Shown piece after piece: positions 1-6,177 of a DNA stretch of 6,912 bases; the first letter of the stretch is position 1, and each line of letters starts with the position of its first letter. Under the pieces are notes generated by a model that saw only the letters and a program-made list of their open reading frames with translations, did no database searches and had not been told where the DNA came from. The translations under genes and the position numbers were made by a program. Source of the stretch: Ileibacterium sp. (GTDB taxonomy: Bacteria > Bacillota_I > Bacilli_A > Erysipelotrichales > Erysipelotrichaceae); the NCBI GenBank assembly GCA_021443945.1, contig JABUSF010000001.1:12236-19147 (forward strand), read 5' to 3'.

Positions 1-2745
1 AAGATGATTATTATGACCGGGGTTTCCGGAAGCGGAAAAACATCCCTGGCTTTCGATACGATTTATGCAGAAGGACAGAGAAGATATATGGAATCTTTGT
101 CCAGCTATGCCCGCATGTTTTTAGGCAACTCTGAAAAACCGGATGTAGACCAGATTGACGGTTTGTCTCCGGCAGTTGCCATTGACCAGAAAACAACATC
201 CCACAACCCCCGATCCACTGTGGGAACAGTGACAGAAATCTATGACTATCTGCGTCTGCTGTATGCCCGTGTTGGTGTGCCTTACTGTCCAACTCACAAT
301 GAACCCATTACCGGCCAGACCATTACAGAGATGATTGATCAGATCATGGAACTTCCAGACCGGACAAGAACTACGATTTTGGCCCCCATTGCCCGTCAGA
401 AAAAAGGAACCTTTAAAGATACCTTTGCCAAACTGATCAAAGACGGTTTTATCCGTGCACGTATTGACGGGGAGATCAAGCTTCTGGAAGAGGTGGAGCC
501 TTTAAACAAAAATCAGAAGCACAACATTGAAGTGGTTGTGGATCGAATTGTCAAAGGAGACAATCGTACCCGTTACTATGATTCTTTGCAGACGGCACTG
601 AACCTTGGTGATGGAATGGCTTCTGTCATGACCGATGAGACGACCATGCTTTTCTCCAGCAATTACGCCTGTAAAGTGTGCGGGTTTACGGTGCCCACTC
701 TGGAGCCGAAACTGTTCTCTTTCAACGCGCCGATTGGAGCTTGTCATGAGTGCAAGGGAATTGGCGTCATTCAGAAAGTAGATTTGGATTTGCTGATTCC
801 GGACAAGAACCTGTCCATTCGTCAGGGCGGTATTGCTTACTATAAAAACATTGTGGATACCAACAACCAGGAATGGCAGAGAATGGATGCTTTGTTAAGC
901 TACTACAACATTGATAAAGACAAACCCATTAAGGATCTGACGAAAAAAGAACTGAACTACATTCTTTATGGAAGTGATGTTCCGATTGAATTTTCCGTTT
1001 TCTCATCAAGAGGTCTCGAGCGGAAGATGAATGAGCCCATTGAAGGCATTGCCACCATGATTGAACGGCGCTATCTGGAAACTGGATCTGCGTGGAGCCG
1101 TGACTGGTATGAAAGCTTCCTGGGCGAAGCGGTTTGTCCGGAATGTCATGGATCCCGTTTAAACCAGCAGGCTTTGGCTGTGCGTGTAGGCGGGAAAAAC
1201 ATTTATGAATGGACTCAGATGTCTGTGGTCCAGGCCATTGGATTTATTGACAATCTGCAGTTGTCTGACAGCCAGCGTCATATTTCTGAGCTGGTGTTAA
1301 GAGAAATCCGCAGCCGTTTGGAGTTTTTGAAAAATGTAGGTCTCACGTATCTGACGCTGGATCGTATTTCCTCCACTCTTTCCGGTGGAGAAGCCCAGCG
1401 GATTCGTTTGGCGACTCAGATTGGTTCCCGGCTGACCGGTGTCATGTATGTTCTGGATGAGCCATCCATTGGGCTGCATCAAAGAGACAACGACCGTCTG
1501 ATTAACACCATGAAAGAAATGCGGGATCTTGGAAATACACTGATTGTAGTCGAACACGACGAAGACACCATGCGGGCTGCTGACTACATTGTAGATGTGG
1601 GGCCTGGAGCCGGAGTCCATGGAGGAACCATTGTAGCTCAGGGAACGCCGGAAGAAGTCATGGCCAATGACGATTCTGTGACAGGCCGTTATCTCTCGGG
1701 AAAAGAAAGCATTCCTGTTCCAGCCGAACGGAAAAAGGGAAATGGGAAAGCTTTGAAAGTTATCGGAGCTGTTCAGAACAACCTTAAAAATGTAAATGTG
1801 GAGTTTCCGCTGGGAACGTTAACCGTTGTAACCGGAGTTTCCGGTTCTGGGAAGTCTTCTCTGGTGACGGAAGTTCTGACGCATACCATCCAGCACAATC
1901 TGGGCCGTCTGCGGGTTAAACCAGGTCAGGCAAAAGAAATTCAGGGGCTGGATGAAATTGATAAACTCATTGAAATTGGTCAGGATCCGATTGGCAGAAC
2001 TCCAAGATCCAATCCGGCTACATATACGGGCGTTTTTGATGATATCCGTGATTTGTTTGCTCAAACCAAAGAGGCCAAAATGCTGGGATTCACCAAATCC
2101 CGTTTCTCCTTCAATGTAAAGGGCGGACGCTGTGAAGCCTGTCAGGGAGACGGGATCCGCAAAATCTCCATGCATTTTCTGCCGGATGTCTATGTTGACT
2201 GTGATGTTTGTCATGGAGCTCGATACAATGAGGAAACACTGCAGGTGAAATATAAGGGAAAAACCATTGCGGATGTCCTGGAAATGACGGTAGAGGAAGG
2301 TCTGGAATTCTTTAGCTCTGTGGCCAAAATTCGTCACAAACTGCAGACCCTGGCCGATGTAGGACTGTCCTACATTAAACTGGGCCAGTCTGCCACGACT
2401 CTTTCCGGAGGGGAAGCTCAGCGTGTGAAACTGGCCAGTGAACTCCAGCGCAAAGCCACCGGAAAAACAGTCTTCGTTCTGGACGAACCCACGACTGGTC
2501 TGCACTCTGCCGACGTCAAGAAATTAATTGAAGTGCTGCAAAGATTAGTGGATAATGGAGACACTGTGATTGTCATTGAGCATAACCTTGATGTAATAAA
2601 GAACGCAGACTATATCATAGATATAGGACCGGAAGGCGGCGATGAAGGCGGCCAGATTGTTGCAAAAGGTACGCCTGAAGAAATTGCTCAGGTACCTGAA
2701 AGCTACACCGGCAAGTATTTGAAGCCATTGCTCGAAAGGAAGTAG
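1..2745 (+). CDS. uvrA: UvrABC excinuclease subunit A (5'-truncated by window edge)
   Basis: UvrA is the dimeric ABC-type ATPase that finds bulky DNA lesions and loads UvrB in nucleotide excision repair, in the cytoplasm. Counting the codon at position 1 as residue 1, the first Walker A (GVSGSGKT) is at 7-14, followed by the hallmark FDTIYAEGQRRY. Zinc module 1 uses C224/C227/C248/C251. ABC signature LSGGEAQR is at 460-467 with Walker B VLDEP at 484-488. The second half has Walker A GVSGSGKS at 612-619, zinc module C711/C714/C734/C737, signature 801-808 and Walker B VLDEP at 826-830. All elements of both ATPase halves are intact. In E. coli the first Walker A lysine is residue 37, here it is 13, so about 24 N-terminal codons lie upstream of the window; the ATG at 4 is internal and not the true start. 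The full protein would be near the usual 940 residues. The gene ends with TAG six bases before hprK, suggesting cotranscription. uvrB often sits just upstream in Bacillota, but this cannot be seen here. Confidence 0.98.
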   Translation, partial: KMIIMTGVSGSGKTSLAFDTIYAEGQRRYMESLSSYARMFLGNSEKPDVDQIDGLSPAVAIDQKTTSHNPRSTVGTVTEIYDYLRLLYARVGVPYCPTHNEPITGQTITEMIDQIMELPDRTRTTILAPIARQKKGTFKDTFAKLIKDGFIRARIDGEIKLLEEVEPLNKNQKHNIEVVVDRIVKGDNRTRYYDSLQTALNLGDGMASVMTDETTMLFSSNYACKVCGFTVPTLEPKLFSFNAPIGACHECKGIGVIQKVDLDLLIPDKNLSIRQGGIAYYKNIVDTNNQEWQRMDALLSYYNIDKDKPIKDLTKKELNYILYGSDVPIEFSVFSSRGLERKMNEPIEGIATMIERRYLETGSAWSRDWYESFLGEAVCPECHGSRLNQQALAVRVGGKNIYEWTQMSVVQAIGFIDNLQLSDSQRHISELVLREIRSRLEFLKNVGLTYLTLDRISSTLSGGEAQRIRLATQIGSRLTGVMYVLDEPSIGLHQRDNDRLINTMKEMRDLGNTLIVVEHDEDTMRAADYIVDVGPGAGVHGGTIVAQGTPEEVMANDDSVTGRYLSGKESIPVPAERKKGNGKALKVIGAVQNNLKNVNVEFPLGTLTVVTGVSGSGKSSLVTEVLTHTIQHNLGRLRVKPGQAKEIQGLDEIDKLIEIGQDPIGRTPRSNPATYTGVFDDIRDLFAQTKEAKMLGFTKSRFSFNVKGGRCEACQGDGIRKISMHFLPDVYVDCDVCHGARYNEETLQVKYKGKTIADVLEMTVEEGLEFFSSVAKIRHKLQTLADVGLSYIKLGQSATTLSGGEAQRVKLASELQRKATGKTVFVLDEPTTGLHSADVKKLIEVLQRLVDNGDTVIVIEHNLDVIKNADYIIDIGPEGGDEGGQIVAKGTPEEIAQVPESYTGKYLKPLLERK

Positions 2746-2751
2746 AAGTCT

Positions 2752-3693
2752 ATGAAGGCAGAAGTAAAAATGCTCGAAGAAAAATTCCACTGGCCTCTGG
2801 TGGCCGGCAATGAAGCGTCTTTGCACAGACCGATTACTCTGCCGGATATCAATCGGCCTGGTCTGGAGCTGACCGGTTATTTTGCGGATTCCCAGACCAA
2901 GCGGATTATTGTGATTGGCGGTAAAGAATACCGTTATATTGTGGACAATATGGATGAGATCTCCCAGCGGCGGGTCTTCGAATTTTTAACCAATGATAAA
3001 ACTCCCTGCATCATCGTAACCAATGATTATGAATGTCCTCCGCTGCTGCAGGAAATTGCCAGCCGTAAAAACTTTCCAGTCTTCACCACGGATCAGCGAA
3101 CCAGTGTTGTTATGGTCAATGTGACAAACTTTCTGGATGAAGTACTTGCTCCCAGTCAGATCATTCATGCTGAGCTGGTATCCATCTACGGCGTTGGTGT
3201 TCTGATTACCGGTGCCAGCGGCATGGGTAAAAGTGAAATTGTACTGGACCTGGTTAAACGCGGCCATCAGCTGGTGGCAGATGACCGGGTGGATATTTAC
3301 CGCATCCACAACTCTTTAGTTGGACGTACAGCTCAGCTGATTGAAGGGTATATGGAACTGCGCGGGGTTGGCATTATTGATGTCAAACGAATGTACGGAA
3401 TTACTTCTGTATCCCCAAGTGCTCCTGTGGATTTGGAAATCGTACTTGAAAAATACAAAGACGATATGGACTATGACCGTCTGGGACTGGAAGAAAAAAC
3501 GTACTCCCAGTATCTGGGCATCGACATTTTGAAAATGGTCATCCCTGTGACTTACGGCCGTCCAATGTCTACGATTATCGAAACAGCTGTAACAAACTAT
3601 CTGCTCTTAAGGGAAGGCTTTGATTCTTCCCGTGAATTCGAAGAGCGGGTGCTGGAAGAAATTGCACGCAACAGATCAGGAGGTTTTCTATGA
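2752..3693 (+). CDS. hprK: HPr kinase/phosphorylase
   Basis: Bifunctional enzyme that phosphorylates Ser46 of HPr, or removes that phosphate by phosphorolysis giving pyrophosphate. It sets PTS activity and CcpA-dependent catabolite repression in Gram-positive bacteria. The product is 313 residues, against 310 in B. subtilis. The N-terminal domain carries the family's RPGLELTGYF stretch. The C-terminal kinase domain has the conserved histidine H139 (IIHAELVSIYGVGVL), Walker A GASGMGKS at 154-161 (K160), VADD at 175-178 and the HPrK/P signature MELRGVGIIDV at 201-211, followed by DYDRLGLEE. No key residue is missing. The start at 2752 is preferred because the N-terminal alignment with B. subtilis HprK then has matching length; an in-frame ATG at 2770 would trim it. 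The ribosome binding site (AAAGGA, 2735-2740, inside the uvrA tail) is 11 bases from the ATG, rather far, so expression probably depends on translation of uvrA. The stop overlaps the next start as ATGA. Confidence 0.97.
   Translation: MKAEVKMLEEKFHWPLVAGNEASLHRPITLPDINRPGLELTGYFADSQTKRIIVIGGKEYRYIVDNMDEISQRRVFEFLTNDKTPCIIVTNDYECPPLLQEIASRKNFPVFTTDQRTSVVMVNVTNFLDEVLAPSQIIHAELVSIYGVGVLITGASGMGKSEIVLDLVKRGHQLVADDRVDIYRIHNSLVGRTAQLIEGYMELRGVGIIDVKRMYGITSVSPSAPVDLEIVLEKYKDDMDYDRLGLEEKTYSQYLGIDILKMVIPVTYGRPMSTIIETAVTNYLLLREGFDSSREFEERVLEEIARNRSGGFL
3678..3692 (+). promoter_or_regulatory. Ribosome binding site and ATGA coupling junction, hprK to lgt/ppaX fusion
   Basis: AGGAGG at 3678-3683 lies six bases before the ATG at 3690. 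That ATG shares bases with the hprK stop TGA (3691-3693). The strong Shine-Dalgarno and the four-base overlap fix the start of the fusion gene and indicate translational coupling to hprK. Confidence 0.9.
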
Positions 3694-5078
3694 GTGAAAA
3701 CCTTCGGATTCTGATTGAATTTGGGCTGTACACTTTGCAGAGTGCAGCCTTTCTTTGTTTAAGCTTTGCCATGTGGTGGGTGTATTGCGACACCACCTTC
3801 CGGAAATGGCACTGGCCCAAACAGCAAGTCCGCGACATGATGTTCTGGTGGACGGTGTTTGGACTGATCGGCGGAAGACTGATTGTGGTTTTGGAACATT
3901 TAGAGCTGTTCGTCAGCGCACCTCAGCTGATCTTAAATTTTTACCGATATGGAATTTCCGTTTTTGGAATCATTTGCGGATCTGCCATCTATTTAATTCT
4001 TTCTTCCCGGAAAATGCCCTTTTCCAAAGTCAGAGCAGAAGATGTGATGATATCCAATCTGCCTCTGGCACTGGCTTTGTTCAATCTGCTGTATATCCTG
4101 TTCAACTACCAGTACTTTACCCGTTCTGATCTTGCATCCAGGGGAATGTACGGAATCGGATGCATTGTCATCTGGCTGATCGTTCACTACTGGTTTCTGC
4201 CCAAAAAATACAGCCATAAGGGAGAAGGCGCATTGGCAGCGATCTTTTTGATTGGTGTGCTTCAGCTGCTCTGTCTGCTTTTTAATAAATTTGTAATCGG
4301 CAGCCAGGTGGATACGCTGCCGGAGATCTTCAATGCACTGATTCTGATTGCAGCCGGTCTGCTTTCCAGAATTCCGCTGGTGCAGGAGCAGAGAAAGCTG
4401 ATGGGCCAAAAGCCAATCCTTCTCTTTGATCTGGACGGTACTCTGGTGGACAGCCAGCCGCTGGTGTTTGAAACCTTCCGTCAGGTTTTTGCCAGACTCA
4501 AACCGGATTACACCCTCAGCGAAGATGAGCTGTATTCCTTTTTTGGACCTACGCTGGAGACAACCTTCAGCAAGTATTTTCCAGCCGATGAAGTGGAAGA
4601 TGTCATTGATGTTTATCAGGAAATCAATCTGGCTCTTCACGATGGAATGATTGAGCCAATGCCTTATGCTCAGGATGTCCTGAAAGAACTGAAGGAACAG
4701 GGATATGAAATCGGCATCGTCTCTAACAAGAGAAAGAAAGTGGTTCATAAAGGACTGAAAGCCTGTGGACTGGAAGACTACGTGGATTTGGTCATGGGAA
4801 AAGAAGATCAGCCCAAAGCTAAACCGGAGCCTGATGGCTTGATTGCTGCCGTTGAGGCCATGGGCGGCCGATTGGACAATGTAATTTATGTAGGTGATAA
4901 TGCGGCTGATATTCGCGCAGCCAAAAATATGGCAGCCTGTTCCATCGGATATTCAAATGATGAAAGACAAAGGCAGGCTTTGCGTCAGGCCAACCCGTGT
5001 TGGAATATAATGGATTTACGTGAAATACTTGAAATCGTAAAGGAGGATCAGGAATGGATCGACAAGTCGATTTGGTAA
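3690..5078 (+). CDS. Fusion protein: degenerate Lgt-like membrane domain + PpaX-like HAD phosphatase
   Basis: The 462-residue product has two parts. Residues 1-235 are strongly hydrophobic, with about seven membrane segments (roughly 8-32, 50-69, 88-106, 117-139, 152-169, 181-202, 208-230). They align by eye with prolipoprotein diacylglyceryl transferase: DMMFWWTVFGLIGGRL at 49-64 matches Lgt's DLxxF...ARxxYV region, and the 85-139 stretch matches the WDGGIAIHGG...GRxGNFxN region. The essential Lgt histidine is F92 here, and the GRxGN arginine and asparagine are N132 and Y135, so diacylglyceryl transfer is unlikely. Residues 240-462 are a complete HAD hydrolase: motif I FDLDGTLVDS (nucleophile D247, D249), FGPTLETTF resembling PpaX GPSLFDTF, motif II S345-N-K, motif III K378 (KPEPDG) and motif IV GDNAAD (D403, D407). 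Length and detail favour pyrophosphatase PpaX over generic phosphoglycolate phosphatase, though Gph activity remains possible. In B. subtilis lgt and ppaX are separate genes after hprK. The reading frame is open throughout, so this is a real fusion unless a sequencing error joined them. The HAD part would face the cytoplasm. Confidence 0.88.
   Translation: MSENLRILIEFGLYTLQSAAFLCLSFAMWWVYCDTTFRKWHWPKQQVRDMMFWWTVFGLIGGRLIVVLEHLELFVSAPQLILNFYRYGISVFGIICGSAIYLILSSRKMPFSKVRAEDVMISNLPLALALFNLLYILFNYQYFTRSDLASRGMYGIGCIVIWLIVHYWFLPKKYSHKGEGALAAIFLIGVLQLLCLLFNKFVIGSQVDTLPEIFNALILIAAGLLSRIPLVQEQRKLMGQKPILLFDLDGTLVDSQPLVFETFRQVFARLKPDYTLSEDELYSFFGPTLETTFSKYFPADEVEDVIDVYQEINLALHDGMIEPMPYAQDVLKELKEQGYEIGIVSNKRKKVVHKGLKACGLEDYVDLVMGKEDQPKAKPEPDGLIAAVEAMGGRLDNVIYVGDNAADIRAAKNMAACSIGYSNDERQRQALRQANPCWNIMDLREILEIVKEDQEWIDKSIW
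5041..5056 (+). promoter_or_regulatory. Ribosome binding site deciding the trxB start
   Basis: AGGAGG at 5041-5046 sits seven bases before the ATG at 5054. It lies inside the last codons of the fusion gene, whose TAA is at 5076-5078, so trxB starts 25 bases before its upstream neighbour ends. Only this start places the dinucleotide-binding GAGPGG near residue 11 as in other thioredoxin reductases. Confidence 0.92.
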
Positions 5079-5968
5079 TTATTGGAGCCGGTCCGGGCGG
5101 AATGACCGCCGCGCTGTATGCGAGCCGCGCCGGGTTAAACACTGTGATGCTGGATGCTTCTGCCCCCGGAGGCAAACTTCTTAAAACATATTTGATTGAC
5201 AACTATCCCGGCCTGCCGGAAACACCAGGACCGGATCTTGCTGTGCAGATGTATCAGCAGTCTGTCGCTTTTGGTGCTTCCTTTCAAGCAGGTGAAGTGG
5301 AAAAAGTGAACGCCGATAAACAGGTCTTCCTGAAAAATGGTGATGTCATTGATGCAAAAGCCGTTATCATCGCCACTGGAACCAAAGAGCGTCTGCTGTC
5401 TGTTCCAGGAGAGCAGGAAGCCATTGGTCATGGAGAAAGTTTCTGTGCGGTGTGTGACGGTGCCTTCTTCCGCAATAAGGAAGTCGTTGTCATCGGTGGT
5501 GGAAACTCCGCTTTGGAAGAAGCGCAGTTCCTGACAAAATTTGCCAGCAAAGTAACAATTGTCATCCGCAGAGATGAATTCAGAGCGGAGCGGAAAGTTC
5601 AGCAGGGTGTGGAAGAAAATGACAAAATCCATGTGATCAAACACCACATCGTATCTGAAGTCAAAATGACAGACGGAAAAGTCAGCGGTGTTGTTTTGGA
5701 AAACGTAGAAACCAAAGACAAAATCACGCTCCCTTGTGCTGGACTTTTCCCTTACATTGGGTCCATCCCGGAAACGGGAATGGTCAAAGATCTGGGCATC
5801 ACAGATGAACAGGGGTATATCATTGCGAACGAACAGATGGAAACAGCTGTAAAAGGCATTTATGCAGTTGGTGACTGCATTCAGAAAGACCTGCGTCAGG
5901 TTGTCACTGCAGCTGGAGATGGTGCAGTAGCGGCCCAGATGGCTTTCCATTTTGTGACAGGAATCTAA
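5054..5968 (+). CDS. trxB: Thioredoxin reductase (FAD, NADPH-dependent type)
   Basis: Low-molecular-weight thioredoxin reductase, a cytoplasmic flavoprotein that passes electrons from NADPH through FAD and a redox disulfide to thioredoxin. The 304-residue length is typical. The FAD-binding GxGxxG is GAGPGG at 11-16, followed by APGGKL and DNYPGLPE. The redox-active CAVCD is at 131-135 (C131, C134). The NADPH domain has GGGNSALEEA from 148 and FASKVTIVIRRDEFRA. The FAD-contacting GDC at 273-275 leads into LRQVVTAAGDGAVAA near the C-terminus. Two small deviations are visible: the usual HRRxxxR NADPH-phosphate motif reads I171-R-R-x-x-x-R, and GGGDSA reads GGGNSA. Both arginines and R177 remain, so NADPH use is still the best guess. 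It is the last gene of the run, overlaps its neighbour by 25 bases and is followed 12 bases later by an intrinsic terminator. Confidence 0.96.
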   Translation: MDRQVDLVIIGAGPGGMTAALYASRAGLNTVMLDASAPGGKLLKTYLIDNYPGLPETPGPDLAVQMYQQSVAFGASFQAGEVEKVNADKQVFLKNGDVIDAKAVIIATGTKERLLSVPGEQEAIGHGESFCAVCDGAFFRNKEVVVIGGGNSALEEAQFLTKFASKVTIVIRRDEFRAERKVQQGVEENDKIHVIKHHIVSEVKMTDGKVSGVVLENVETKDKITLPCAGLFPYIGSIPETGMVKDLGITDEQGYIIANEQMETAVKGIYAVGDCIQKDLRQVVTAAGDGAVAAQMAFHFVTGI

Positions 5969-5980
5969 TTGATCCAACAG

Positions 5981-6016
5981 GACAGAATCGTACAGGAAAC
6001 GGTTCTGTCTTTTTTT
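5981..6016 (+). terminator. Rho-independent terminator after trxB
   Basis: GACAGAATCG (5981-5990) pairs with CGGTTCTGTC (6000-6009) in a ten-base-pair stem with one G-U wobble. A nine-base loop separates the arms, and seven T follow directly (6010-6016). This is a textbook intrinsic terminator that ends the uvrA-hprK-fusion-trxB transcript and separates it from the downstream Rpn gene. Confidence 0.93.
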
Positions 6017-6174
6017 AACTCGTTTTAGAAGTCGGCTTCTTCATGAAAAAACTTGAATTTACCTACCTGTTTTCTTTTCTACCTGTTTTCTTTTTGTCTG
6101 GAAATTTTTCAAAAAATTCTCCAAAAGGGAGCAGGTTTCTAAAACTGCGGCGTAGTAGCAGGCAGGAGGTAAAT
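6017..6174 (+). other. Intergenic spacer between trxB terminator and Rpn-family gene
   Basis: 158 bases without a credible gene. It contains a small hairpin AGAAG-TCGG-CTTCT (6027-6040), the 16-bp tandem duplication at 6063-6094, an AT-rich imperfect palindrome at 6101-6119 and an imperfect inverted repeat GCAGGTTTCTAAAACTGC at 6131-6148. The downstream gene needs its own promoter here because a terminator precedes it. I could not find a convincing -35/-10 pair: TCTAAA at 6138-6143 is a possible -10 without a good -35, and TTGAAT at 6053-6058 a possible -35 without a good -10. Confidence 0.6.
6063..6094 (+). repeat. Perfect 16-bp tandem direct repeat, two copies
   Basis: CTACCTGTTTTCTTTT occurs at 6063-6078 and again immediately at 6079-6094 without mismatch. 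The unit is pyrimidine-rich on this strand. The bases just before the first copy do not match, so there are exactly two copies. It may be a slippage duplication or a paired binding site upstream of the Rpn-family gene. Confidence 0.9.
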
Positions 6175-6177
6175 ATG
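6164..6177 (+). promoter_or_regulatory. Strong ribosome binding site of the Rpn-family gene
   Basis: AGGAGG at 6164-6169 lies five bases before the ATG at 6175. This near-perfect Shine-Dalgarno, together with family-like sequence from residue 10 onward, fixes the start. Confidence 0.92.

Noticed and set aside
4..6. ATG at position 4 as the uvrA start
   Set aside because: The frame is open to position 1, and Walker A would begin only six residues in, removing the conserved N-terminal strand of UvrA. It is an internal methionine in a gene cut by the window edge.
1819..2505. Minus-strand open frame of 228 codons opposite uvrA
   Set aside because: Antisense to conserved ATPase and zinc motifs of UvrA; no domain of its own.
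3993..4748. Minus-strand open frame of 251 codons opposite the fusion gene
   Set aside because: It spans the membrane-HAD junction of a strong sense gene, has no ribosome binding site context or family resemblance, and is explained as a shadow frame.
3690..5078. Annotating the fusion gene simply as lgt
   Set aside because: Catalytic Lgt residues are absent and a full HAD phosphatase follows, so the symbol lgt would mislead.
5135..5977. Long minus-strand open frame (280 codons) opposite trxB
   Set aside because: It lies almost entirely antisense to a well-supported trxB, has no recognisable domain and its composition reflects complementary codon bias.
6101..6119. GAAATTTTTC/AAAAAATTC palindrome as a second terminator
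   Set aside because: The stem is nearly all A-T with a mismatch and a one-base loop, and no T tract follows, so it is unlikely to terminate transcription.
6131..6148. Imperfect inverted repeat GCAGGTTTCTAAAACTGC as an operator
   Set aside because: It is short with a central mismatch and can arise by chance; kept only as a note in the spacer description.
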